DNA from: Rotaria sp. Silwood1
Taxonomy: Eukaryota; Rotifera; Eurotatoria; Philodinida; Philodinidae
Reading direction: 5' to 3'
Length of the DNA stretch: 64,000 nt
NCBI GenBank assembly: GCA_905250075.1
Contig: CAJNOP010000120.1
Span: 248,001 to 312,000 of the forward strand
A program made the translations under genes and the position numbers. Each line of letters opens with the position of its first letter. Position 1 is the first letter of the stretch. Under the pieces are notes generated by a model. That model did not search any database. It had not been told where the DNA came from and was given only the letters and a program-made list of their open reading frames with translations. Positions 24,591 to 36,261 of the stretch are shown here, piece by piece.

Positions 24591-26368
24591 GATTTAATAA
24601 AATTAATTATTTTTATTCGAATAAATAAATCTATATAGATAGTCGAAGAAAAAAAAAACACGCTTTCAAAGATTGATACGGACACGAGATGAAAGTCAAT
24701 AGTCTGCAATAATGATATATATATAAATCGGTAAATACAAGAAGAAATAGGTTTTATAAAAGAGAGAAAATGGAAAATTAAAAAAAAATGAGGCAGTGAC
24801 GTATGTGCACGCATACCTCTAGGCATTGATGCATTAGACAACTATATTATACCTTTAGAAGATTTTTCACTATGTTAACGGATGAAGAATGGTTGGATTT
24901 TTTTCTTATAATGTCTATATTAATTTTTCTATAAATTAAACTTATCGCTACATCTAAGTTTTATGAAAGGCTAACTAAACTTAATGATCCAAATTTAATA
25001 GAAAAGGTATAAGATAAATGACTAATATTTTATTTTAATATTGATGAGTCAATGTCATTCACAGCTCATTAGATGATAAGAAAAAAAAAACTTAAATACA
25101 CATTATTCTTATCATTTCTTTTTCGATTGCTGCAACAGAAAGAAAATAAAAATTGATCTTTTTCTTATTACCTTTACTAATTACTCATGCTGATAAAGTA
25201 TCCAACATTGGTAGTCTTAGTGTATTCTAATAATGATAACAGTGGTTATTATTTAGTTTTCAGTCGTACTTTTTGGCTTATTACATATATACAAATAATA
25301 GCTTTGATTAAAAATGAATGGGCAATTAGCTGTTCGGTCTTCTGTGTATGTGTGTCGTTTTTCAACAGAGATTTCTGTTTAATCGATTTTTAGCTCTTAT
25401 TTCTTTTGCTCTCTCTGTCTCTCTTTCTCGTCTGTTATGTTCTCTCCTTCTTGCATTGAGTTGTTACCATTAGTTTGCGTCGTATAGTTTGTATGTTTGA
25501 CATTAGTGTGGGCAACACTGAATTACAAGAGAAGAAAGAAAAGGAGAGAGAAAAGGAGGATGTTGCGATGTCGAAATACGATGAATTGAAAATTATTAAT
25601 GATTGAACGTATTAGTTGATCGAAGACAAAGTTTTTGTAATGGATGATCAATCGAGTGAATACAATAGTAAAAGAAGCTATTTTTTTTTCTTAGTGTTCT
25701 TTTATTCATTGTTTAGTATTTTTTTAGCGGGGTCACAAAACGCAGAACATATAAATATATATGTTGAAGATAATGATGATAAAGAAAATAGCTACTAGAA
25801 ACGTTCAATGAATGTACTAATCAAAGTAACAGTGCTGTTCGTCATGTATTGAAACATTGATGTCGTCGAGACAACATAAAAGATCGAGTGGAAGTAAAAA
25901 GAACTAAATTTTTAAAATGCATGAGACTATGTTAAGTGTACAATGATAATAGCTAGTTCCTTTTCAATAGACTCATTGCATTAATATTGGATACAAGCAG
26001 TTACTTTGCTTAAAATAGCATATAGAAAAAATTCTTTCTGAATTTCCGATTGATTTGTATTTTTAACCTACCAGTAATGAATAATATAATTAGTTGAACC
26101 TGACTTGTGTCTTAATATGTTTTTTTAGGTAACGATTTGTATTCACCCACACCCTTTTTTTTTTCTTTCTATTCACACACCTTTGTAATAAAATTTACAC
26201 GTTCATATTATTAAAAGAAAAAAGAAATGAGTTAATAAGACTTAATAACATATTGTAATTCAAACAAACGAATTTTATGCAAATCAATTATTAGTATTTT
26301 TACGATTAAAAATAATATTCACAAGAAAATCTTTTTTTTTTTCTTCTTTCTTGGATACATTGTCTTTT
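24591..26368. other. Intergenic, neuropeptide promoter to DENN 3' end
   Basis: It contains the neuropeptide 5' flank and CT-rich low-complexity sequence near 25395-25455. Short ORFs at 25187 and 25616 (+) look accidental. No gene recognised. Confidence 0.6.
24752..24759 (-). promoter_or_regulatory. TATA box candidate of the neuropeptide gene
   Basis: On the minus strand the sequence reads TTTATAAAAC about 165 nt upstream of the ATG. A CRE-like TGACGTAT lies further upstream at 24797-24804. This arrangement is common for regulated neuropeptide genes, but it is inferred from sequence only. Confidence 0.35.
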
Positions 26369-29300
26369 TTATTTCTGTTCAAAAATTTTTTTCAAATATT
26401 TTGAAAAAGATGGATTTGCTTGTTTAGATACTTGATCAATTTGTTTTGCTAATAAATCAAATGTTTGTTGAAATCTTATTAATGGATTTATTGATTGATC
26501 ATCAGATGTCATTTGACGTCGTTCCTTTAAACGTTGAGTAAAAAGTAAAAAGAATTCTTTATTATTACCATCATTTTGTTGATAATCATCAAGAAATTTT
26601 AAGAATATCATTCCTAAATAATCAAAAATATTTTCTATTTTTTTATTTTCTATGTAGAAATGAATCATACCATGAATAAATCCTTTAAGAAATGAAACAT
26701 AAGATTTTGGTTGTGCACTAAGAAATTCTTCAGACTGAAAATCATAATCGAACCGATTTTTATCTTGTTTATCCTCATTATTTGTTGTTGTTGTTGTTTG
26801 TTCTAAATCAACAGATACAAGCGATTCAAGATCATTTTCACTATCAGACTCTATAAAATAATTTGAACACATCGAACATTGGTCATCATTTTTTTTTGTT
26901 GATATATTCTTTTGTTTAAAAAAGTCTGGTAAACAATAAAATAATTCTATGAATACATTTAAGCATGCTTCACTGACAGCTATATTAATTAAATTTGAGT
27001 TTACTTTCCTGAAACGATATTTAATGATATATTCGAGTGATGATTCGAATGTTCGTCGAAGATTAAGTGGTAATAAATATATATTATCAGTAGGATCTGC
27101 AATTGTATTTAAATCAAGATCAACATGTATTGCATCATGATCAACTGTTGATGGTATATCTTGTATTGTTTCATATAAACAACCATATATATAGGGACAT
27201 GGAGAATCCACTAAATCATGCAACCATAATGATGGCATTAATGAAACCAATGGAAAAGACCATATAAATGGATAAATTAACAATGATAAAGCAAGACAAC
27301 ATTTTGTTAATTTTGATGGAGAACGTGAAAAAACTAATATACGTTTTGAACATAATATTGATTCAAATAACTGAACGATATGATTTGGTGATAGACATGA
27401 AAGTAATGTAGAATAATAATCATGATTAAGACGATTATCACGTGGACATAAATAATAAAATATGCGACGATCATTTAGCATACATATTATACCTGATGAA
27501 CTTAGAGTAGGCACAGGTAATGGTTTTGAATAGAATGATTGTATTAAAAAATTACATTCAAATTCATTTGTTAAGTATACTAGGAAAAATAGAAAAGAAA
27601 TAACAATTATAAAAAGAGAATTTTAAATATTCTACTACTAAGAATGTATATCATATCTTCAAACACTTCTCTTTACTATAGTCGATGATTACCAATCTGA
27701 TAATGTAAGTATATATATTTCAAGTATTTGTCAACAAATATGAACTGTAATAATGATAGATCATTCCTAGTGAAAATATGAACCCGGCGAGCACGACTTT
27801 CTAGCATGTGTACTTGAGCAACTTGATGTGTTTGTATCCTTTTCGTGTATGCCAACAATAGTACTCATCCTCATTTTACCACATTTTTTCATTATAATAT
27901 ACAAAAATAGATTGAATTAACCTAATAATATAAATTGTCGTAAATTAACTAAAAAATAATGAACACATGTGTTTTAATAACGGAATTACTTGTTCCTCTA
28001 TTTTTTTCGATGAAACATTCAAAACAATTCAATAAATGGAAATTTAAAGAAAGGAAAAAACATGTTTTTCATTTTCAACTTCTCGCTCCTGGAGAAAAAT
28101 TGAACTTTTTTCTTAAATGTATCGGTAATTGCTTTGTTTGATTTCATTTCCTAGATGAAGATAAAATTTCATTTCCTAGATAGAGGTAAAATTTCATTTC
28201 CTGAATTGAGACAAAAATATTTTTCTACATTAAAGTACACTTCTTTTTAGATGAATAGTGAAAAACCAATGAAACAAAAAATAACTAATTAGTCGTCTTA
28301 CGAATCAATTGAAATTGCATATTATAAACACATAGAATTCATACTATTGATAAATATTTTTATTTTTATTTCAAATTACTGAATGAAATATATTCGTCAA
28401 TATAAAAATATTAGTTTTGTGGTTTTTTTCATAACAATTCAGACTATCTGTTTATATTCTATAGTATTGACCAATGACCTTGACTCACTTATTACTCATT
28501 TATTTTTAGTGATGTTCTATTGTTTTGAATACGTGTTTTTGTTTACTCTTACTTTATTGTTAACGAATGAAAAGTTTATATTTGTCCCCCATACGCAAAG
28601 TATGAAGGTACATCATGATCTTCAGTATTCAAACTAATTGTATACTTGAAGTTTTCATCGTATCTATCTCTGCCGTTTATTATCAGTTTTATACTTGAAG
28701 TAAATCTATACTAGGAATATTATCCTTTATGTTTTCTAGCTAAAATACTTCACATAGTAGATTAATAGAGGATAAGTCAAGTCCTCAAATTCTAGATTAT
28801 GCTTGCTTAGCAAAAATAAAATATTTCTTGTAAACATTTAAAATATTGAAAGTAAGTAAACTAAAATAAAGAAAATCTCATGTTTTCTTATTTTAATAAG
28901 ACATAGTAGATTACTGATGACAGATACATTTATGTAAAGTCGCATTCATGTAAAACTTAGAACTTTGAAAAGAAAAGATTTCGAATCATTCTTCTATCTC
29001 AATATGAAATGAAAAGGTAAAAAGACGGACAAAAAGAAATGATTTATTTAGTGATGATATATTGAATATTATATCAAGTTTAGTTATTTTTTTTTTGTTG
29101 TTTTAATGATCATATACAAATAAGATTAATTTTCTAGATTGATATTTTACCTTTAGTTATTTCATTTAAAATAGCATCGTAAAGTTTAAAATATGAATAA
29201 GCCGAAACTATAATTAAATAAATAATAAATATCATTTTTTATAACAAGAAGAGAAGACATTTTAATTTATACCTATACAAAATACAATGGGAAATTTTGT

Positions 29301-29957
29301 TACTTGATTAGAATTTGTTGTCAATCGTCGACAATAACCATATTCAACTTGTCCATTTGAACGTGTTCGTGTAAAAACATATGTTGATTTATCATTTAAA
29401 AATTGTCCTTTAGATTTTCGTTTAGAATTTAATTCAGGAAAACAAAATCGTTTATAATGTGAAATTTCATCAAGAATATTCACATTGGTATTGTTATGTG
29501 GACAATAATCAACTAAAACTTCATTATCAACGTACCCATCTGATAATGTTATTATAAATGCTAATTTGAATAGATGAGCATCTAATGTTGAACATTTTGA
29601 TGATATGTTGTGACCTTCAAGATGTCGATTGAGATCTTGTGATGTATTTCCATAATCAATAATATAAGATGAACGAATAGGTTGAAATAATTGTGCATCA
29701 AATAGAGAACCATTAATGATGACAACACTTTTATTTGAATCTTTATTATTCGCACTTGAGTTTATTAAACTCGTACTTGATCTACGTCGATGATTTAAAA
29801 GTGTATTTAAATTTGAAGATAAATTACGTAGACCAAAAATTTGATCTATATCTAAACTTGGAAATGATGTAGAATCATCGTCTGTTGAATTATTGTTCAA
29901 AAGAAAATTTAAAGAATAGGAAGTATGAAAATAATGATCGTTACGCTTTGATGTCAT
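26369..29957 (-). CDS. DENN domain protein, DENND2-like (Rab GEF)
   Basis: DENN proteins are guanine nucleotide exchange factors for Rab GTPases. Exons 29957-29273, 29207-29151 and 27579-26369 total 1953 nt, giving 650 aa. After a Ser/Asn-rich N-terminus comes the uDENN part (RFCFPELNSKRKSK, STYVFTRT, GYCRRLT, FPIVFCI). Exon 2 carries the conserved helix (YFKLYDAILNEITK). Exon 3 holds the PFPAPG-like KPLPVP, the cDENN core (LSPNHIVQLFESILCSKRIL, CCLALSLLIYPFIWSFPLV) and a dDENN-like tail. The pattern FCFP, GYCRR and IYPF is that of DENND2. Intron 2 is about 1571 nt, far longer than its neighbours, and carries a triplicated 25-bp repeat. A small extra exon inside it cannot be excluded, but the protein reads through sensibly without one. 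Confidence 0.85.
28141..28215. repeat. 25-bp tandem repeat, three copies
   Basis: Three adjacent units start at 28141, 28166 and 28191. Each begins ATTTCATTTCCT and ends in AAA. They lie inside the long DENN intron. Confidence 0.8.
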
Positions 29958-32664
29958 AATAGTTCTTGATTCAAGTTAAAATAGTGTATTACAAAAATAC
30001 TTATCAATGCAAAGGAAAAAAACCAATGAACCATGACAAATGTCGAACGCGAGAGCAACAAAAGAAAGAAAGAAATAATTATTTTCATTCGTTTTCGTTC
30101 GTCAGTTTTGATGATTCAGACTGTTTTCGATTATATTTATTTTGCACTATTCCCCATGTCACATTTGCCCTCCCTATATTTATAAATCGAAGAGAAAAAT
30201 ATTTACATATTTTTGCTATTTAACAATCATAGGTGTCTCATAAGTCTTATCAAGTAGTGTTGCTATTTCGTTGTTTGTATACTAGTAATTATCAATAATT
30301 TAGATATTCTAGTATTTAAACAACCGAGTTCATATTGTTTTATTTCAATTTATCAAGCTTTAGAAGTAAAGGTCATCGTTATCAAATGTACAATATGATT
30401 TTTTACATTCTCTTTCGATATCTAATTCGAATAAAAACTTTAATTCTATTTTGACAATATAATTATAAGTATTTTCACACAAAATTAGACCTTGAAATCT
30501 GTTTTGGTAATGACAAAAAATAAGATAATTGCATTCTTACAATAACAGTAATGACTTTTCAAAATTGTTTGTTAGACAATAACAAAAAACTTCTGCTGAA
30601 AAATTATCTGAAGACAATATATTTTAATTTGATCGTATAATATTTATTATAATTCCTAATTAGAAAAATTTCATCTTTATGTATCATAGTATTAATAGTT
30701 ATTCATTGAGACAATAAATCCATTCATTTAACTCTTTAAAGTATCATAACTTTGCGGATGAATAGATTTTTTGATAACTTCATATTTATGAAACCTTTCT
30801 GAGCCATTATTGCGACGATCGGAAACGACTGTACATTGAATGTTTACGATGACGTAAACGCACGTAAATGGTTCGATTAAGACCGTCTACAAACCTTGCC
30901 ATACCCATTTGATAGAAATAGTATTATAGTCATATAATGCTGTATCGTATACGACAAAATACGTACGTACATCATTTATACATGACTCCATGTTCGTATA
31001 ATGAATCGAGTGTAGGTGTGGATGGAGTGAGCAGGTATTGATGAAGAGAGAGGAAGTGTCCATACTCTACACCCACATGCATAATCTTCCCTGATAAACT
31101 TTCACAATCATTGTACTTTTACATTCAGAAGAAGTCAAAAACGGTTAGTCATTAGTAGTAATCATTTTCATGCTGCTTTAAAAAAATAAAACAAACATCA
31201 ACATTCATTTTAACATGATCAAAGTCTTCTATGAATCAGCGGTCTTGCGTAGAGTACGAGGTCTTGTTTTTTTTTCTATAGAATGACCATTTTGAAAATC
31301 AGCATGTAATTGGAAGATTCTTATGAGCATCGTTTCGAAAATGATCATTAATAATTGATTAATACTGATCACTGTGTTTACTATGTTTGAATTATTCAAG
31401 ATAAAACCGAGTCCATTGACTTCTTGAATAGATAGTAATAAATCAGAAAGAAAAATCTAATGGCTCATGGTTTAGCTATGACTAAAGAATTTCGTCTAGG
31501 TTTCGCCAATGTTTATTCATTTAGGTTTATCAAGATATGCGTAACTAATACAAAAAGCTTGAGACCAATTCTTGTCCCATTCAATTTTCACATACTCATC
31601 GTGAAAACTTTTTGTTATTCAATTGTTAATTAATCAAAATGACGATCAGAGAGCATTGTTCATGATCGTTATCGGTCAATGATTCATTCAAAATTAAATC
31701 TGTTCAACTGAATATCTAAATCATATTTAGAAAGATAATCGATTGATATACAGCAATGAAGATTCTTGACATTGTTACTACGTTTGAGTACAACTTGTCA
31801 TTTTGAATGCATTGAGAGAAGCTGATTATTCAAAAAAAAAATACTTACGAGTATGGAGTTCGTGGAAGAAGTAGACTCTCATTCTTAGTTTTACTCAAAC
31901 AGAAATGAATTAACTTTTTCGATCTCTTTCCAGTTAACCAAAATTGAAACTATTTTATTGTTCAATGCTTCAAATAAGGTTGAAGAAAATATTGTTTCTT
32001 ATATTCATCGAAATGATTCGTTTTCAGAGAATGAACCAGCTTATGGATAATAGAAATGTTTTTCGGTGATCTTTCTGCTACGATCAAAACAAAAAGGAAG
32101 GATGTTCGAACTCATCCGAAACAATGTTGTGTGAGCTTTAAGCCTATTCCTACAATGGCCTCCTTTGAAATATGATAATCGAAGACTGACAATATTTTTC
32201 TTTCGTTATATCAATTCGTTTTATTAATACTGTTATTTGTTGCTCTCTATACATTAATATCTCCAAAATTTGCTTTTGCAATAACAAGGAAAAAGCCAGA
32301 GCATCATAGTCGAATGTTGACTTAACTATTCCCTTTCTAAGTTCGAGAAAAGAAAATTAATTAGTCATAGGCAACAAAATGAGTCACTTTTTAATTGCTT
32401 TTCGAGTCTCTCAATGACAACGAAAATGACTACCCACACTTATCGTATGAATGAATATCGCTGTTGTCTTACATCAACAAGGAGGCAGAAAAAAAGAACG
32501 CAAAATACGATAACTAAAAATAGGAAATAACGCATATTACGCATCGATTGTGAAATTTCCTTTTGACAGTTTTGTTAAAATATAATCCTTTTGTGAAATA
32601 TATAAAACGACAGACAACCACTTGGCTTAAGTAATTTATTCTGACTAAATATTTGTCACATACA
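29958..32664. other. Intergenic, DENN promoter to ATG8-like gene
   Basis: No exon recognised. A short pyrimidine-rich flank lies next to the DENN start. Near 30830-30880 there are ACGT-containing motifs (GATGACGTAAACG). No tRNA-like cloverleaf was noticed. Confidence 0.55.
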
Positions 32665-33066
32665 ATGATATTCCGATTTAAGGAAGAGACAACCTTTGAA
32701 CAACGCAAGCAAGATTCTAAGAATGTTCTTATGAAAAATCCTGACCGTATTCCGGTTATTGTTGAACGGGCACACGGATCGCAAATATCTGAAATTGATA
32801 ATCGGAAGCTTCTGGTTCCGTACGATATCAGCATGGAACAATTTCTCTGTACTATTCGAACACGGATGCAATTGCCATCTGAAACCATCCTTTATGCCTT
32901 TGTCAACAACACTCATAAAGGAACGTTCAAATTATTAAATTTTTTTAAACAGTCCTGGATAATTCCACAACTAAGTTCGACCATGGGCACAATCTATGCA
33001 GAATATAAGGACAAAGATGGTTTTCTGTATATTGCCTACGCTGGTGAGAACATTTTTGGTTGTTGA
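32665..33066 (+). CDS. ATG8/GABARAP-like ubiquitin-fold protein, intronless
   Basis: ATG8 proteins are lipidated on autophagosome membranes. This ORF gives 133 aa. It aligns with GABARAP from the start (MIFRFKEETTFEQRKQ, NPDRIPVIVERA, LLVPYDISMEQFLCTIR, FVNN, SSTMGTIYAEY, FLYIAYAGENIFGC). The C-terminal Gly needed for lipidation is present, followed by one residue (Cys) that ATG4 would remove. The ATG at 32665 sits exactly at the family start. It differs from GABARAP (117 aa) by an insert of about 16 residues (HKGTFKLLNFFKQSWI) after FVNNT. Unlike all confirmed neighbours it has no intron, apart from the single-exon GPCR and mucin-like genes, and its codons are less AT-rich. This suggests a retrocopy or divergent paralogue; whether it is active is unknown. 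Confidence 0.85.
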   Translation: MIFRFKEETTFEQRKQDSKNVLMKNPDRIPVIVERAHGSQISEIDNRKLLVPYDISMEQFLCTIRTRMQLPSETILYAFVNNTHKGTFKLLNFFKQSWIIPQLSSTMGTIYAEYKDKDGFLYIAYAGENIFGC

Positions 33067-33752
33067 GCTGCATTCAATTTGGAAAGGCCTGCATTTTTGC
33101 CTTCCGATACAATACCTATTCGAGAAATGAATCCAGTAGTCAGATCAAATTGAACAATGACCTATGTAATGAAGTTGTTAATGGCAATGATGCATTTAGT
33201 ATTGTAGTTTTTGTTTTGAATGAAGTCAGATATTAAAATAATAAAGTTGCTCGAAAACAGTTCATTTCGTATTTTTTAAACAGTTGACTCTCATACAATG
33301 CTTCGGAAAACTGAATGATTTGCCGAGAACATTGACCGATCTTTGTCTGCATTATAGATCAAGAAAATGTTCGACTATAGCATATTTCAGAAAAACAGAT
33401 AATTGTCGTTCATTAAAGTCTTATGTTGATAGTTCGTGACTGTTGCTATTGTCATATTGACATTCTTAGTACTCAATGTAGAGGTTGTGACAATACACTG
33501 GAATCGTTCAAAATAAAGAAAACTTTTTTTCTTCTTAGAGAGAGATAATTTTTCGGAACATAAAATGATATGTCTATTCAAGCGTCGAAAGATCATCTAC
33601 TTAGCAGTTTCATCATTTCTGAATGGATAGTTTTTCAGTATTTCATAGTTTATGAAATATGATTAGAAATAAGTACTGAAATCAGAGGTGCAGAAACTTC
33701 CTCGTGTGCCCCCGCGCAGGAGGGGAAATTTTTTGAAAAATTGCATTACCCT

Positions 33753-33844
33753 GGGAAATTTTGGAAAATTCCCAGACTGGGGAAATTTTGGAAAATTCCC
33801 AGACTGGGGAAATTTTGGAAAATTCCCAGACTGGGGAAATTTTG
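33753..33844. repeat. 27-bp tandem repeat of near-palindromes (about 3.4 units)
   Basis: The unit GGAAATTTTGGAAAATTCCC plus AGACTGG repeats three times and then breaks off. Each unit is almost self-complementary, and each contains GGGAATTTTCC on the minus strand, which fits the NF-kappaB/Dorsal consensus. G/C-rich sequence (CCCCCGCGCAGG) lies just upstream at 33709-33720. Confidence 0.8.
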
Positions 33845-33925
33845 AAAAACTATTAGAAGTGAAAACCTTGCTCTCGTCATAATTAACTGTTACAGGATAT
33901 AATTTCTTCTTTCTAGTTTTTCGCT

Positions 33926-34147
33926 TTACTTGTATGCTCTGCTCTTGATCTTGCCCAGAACACACACATTGCTATTGAAGTATAACATCTTGGCAATTCT
34001 TTTTCCACAGATTTCTTTGCACCATTCTATCGCTTGTTGAACTGTATCGTGGCCGAAAGAAGGAATGTTAAGGATTTGTCCAACATGGATAATTCCATTA
34101 TATGCTAGTTCTTTTCCTCTATGTTGTGTTGTTTTTTTAGTCCTGCC
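33926..34147 (-). pseudogene. Possible LysM-like gene fragment
   Basis: An open minus-strand stretch of 73 codons without an obvious start. It contains YNGIIHVGQILNIP, which resembles the C-terminal half of a LysM (glycan-binding) domain, followed by AIEWCKEICGKRIAKML. Upstream sequence does not continue the domain, so this is at best a fragment. It could also be chance. Confidence 0.3.
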
Positions 34148-34895
34148 TCAACAACTACTTCTTTTAACTAAAGGACAAATATTGCATTTTCTTCAAAAAA
34201 ACAGAACAACATCGTCTATTCAAATTAGTTTCACCTGGTTCAGTTGTTTTGTTCACTAGAAACTATCAACCATATTTTGAAAAAGATGTTCCTTCTTCAG
34301 TGTCATAGGTATTTCAAAAGTTAGTCAGATTGAAATAATGAATATATGCACAACATTATCTGCAGTTCTATGGTATATATATTTATATATATATATATAT
34401 ATGTAAATCATTCAGCATTTTTCACTGCATTCATTCTTCATGAAGAATTAATAGCATTAGATACTTAGTGAAATCTTCTATATTTTTTTGTTTCTTTCAT
34501 TTATAATAAAAACCAAAATTTCTTTGCTGTTCTTATCAATCTTGTTTATTATTGTTTTAATCTTTCTCTTACTCCCATAGTTGAAATCGAGTAACACACA
34601 CACGCGAAAATAGTTCAACAAAATATATCGAAAAAAAAAAAATAGAGGCACACTGCTCATCAAGATTAATTAATATAAGTAGTAGAGAACAAAAAAAAAA
34701 AGATGTCTATATAGAGTTCCGAAAATCGATAGATTCAATATACATACTATACAAAAGATAAATAATGTTTCAAAAGAAAAAAAAATAATAATAGTAATAA
34801 AGTACGCAGCAAAAAAAAATAGTTCGACACTTTCTCATCGGATACGTATGTACAAACAAAATATATGAAAATAATGAGAAAGATTTTCTTTCCAA

Positions 34896-36261
34896 TCATT
34901 TGTTTGCCTTTTTTCTATTACCACCACCAGTAGAACTTCGAGCTTTTTTTGTTGGTGATGATTTACCATCATCATCTATAAAAAAACAAAAAATGAATAA
35001 ATCAAAATTATAATTCACTTCCTATACAAAAAAACAGATTCTTACTAGTTTTTCCTGATGATTTTTTCTTTGAAGATCTAGATCGTTTTTGTTTATTTTC
35101 TGATTCTTGATTTTTATCATTTCCTTGTCGTTTACGACCACCTTTAGATCTTCCACGTTGTTGTGATTGTTGTTCTTCATTTTCTAATTCTTCATTATCA
35201 TCATCATCATCTTGTTGTTGTTGTTGATTTTTCTTGCTACTTTTTGATTTATTTGGTGAACGAGAAGTTGATTGACGAGATTTATTTTGATTTGATGATT
35301 TACTTTTTTGACGACCACCAGATTTTGTTTTACTTGATGAACGTGATTGATTTCGTTTTTGTGGTGATTTATTGTATTTGCGACCATCACTTTTTTCACT
35401 TTTAGATGATGATCGTGATCGATTTTGTGATGATTTGTTTGTTTTACGACTAGGAGATTGATTTTTATTTGAAGATTTTGATCGACCTTTTGAACCGGTA
35501 CGATTTTGACTTTGACGATTAGTTTGATTTTGTTTTCTAGATCTTGATTGTGAACGAGAAGAAGATTTATTACTACGATCATCATTTTCATTTTCTGATG
35601 ATGATTCTTCTTGATTGTTTTTCTTAAACAAAAGAACAAAACCAAATATTGAATATCAAGAAAATTATTTCAAAACAAAAAAAAAAAATAAAAAGTTTCT
35701 TACTGAAGATGATGATCGTTTCTTATTTTGTTTTCTTCCTTTAGGTGTTATTCTGTAATAAGCATTACTATATCCTGTACCTATTGATAAACTATAGATA
35801 ATATGAAATACATAAATAAGAAATTTACCTTGAGCAAGTGTAATAATACTTTCTTCAAGAAGTGCTTCAAGTGCAGAACGAAGATGACTCTTAAATAGAA
35901 TATTATTTTTACTAATGACTAATTGAGGTTTATTTTTTAAATAGAACTTACATTAGCACTTTTACCACTTTCGACTCCATAGGTATTTTTAATATGATTC
36001 AAAATTTTTGATCGAGTTGAACCTTTACGTGAATCGAGCTAAATAAAAGCAAAAACAAATTTTTTTTTCTATAAAAATAAAAATAAAAATAGAATTTATT
36101 TCGTAAATTACTTCTCTAAGTGCTTCAGTAACCATTCGTTGATAATTTGGACGTCGTGATGATTTAACATTTCGTTGATTTGTATTAGATTTTTTTGGTG
36201 AATTAATCTTTTGTGATGATGATGATGATTTCGATTTACTCGAAGTCTTAGCAGACGTCAT
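34896..36261 (-). CDS. Linker histone H1/H5-domain protein with long basic tail
   Basis: Linker histones bind the nucleosome dyad. Exons 36261-36112, 36038-35952, 35889-35829, 35780-35704, 35622-35046 and 34975-34896 total 1032 nt, giving 343 aa. A Ser/Lys-rich N-terminus precedes the winged-helix globular domain (RPNYQRMVTEALRELDSRKG, KILNHIKNTYGV, SHLRSALEALLEESIITLAQ, AYYRITPKGR). The tail of over 200 residues is a mix of SR/SK/NK repeats, a QQQQQDDDDD patch and RGRSKGGRKR. It is richer in Ser, Asn and Gln than a classical H1 tail, which is mostly K/A/P. Six exons and an ordinary mRNA layout differ from intronless replication-dependent H1 genes, so a replacement-type H1 or H1-like chromatin protein is likely. 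Confidence 0.87.

Larger units (their letters stand above)
33067..34895. other. Intergenic, ATG8-like gene to histone H1-like gene
   Basis: Apart from the 27-bp array and the LysM-like fragment, it holds a TA-dinucleotide tract near 34373-34402 and A-rich runs. It also contains the 3' flank of the H1-like gene. Confidence 0.55.

Noticed and set aside
32892..32969. An intron inside the ATG8-like ORF
   Set aside because: The only GT-AG choices either remove the conserved FVNN motif (51 nt) or shift the frame (28 nt), so the insert is treated as coding.
35163..35645. ORFs overlapping the histone H1-like tail on both strands
   Set aside because: Shadow frames of the repetitive SR/SK-coding exon.
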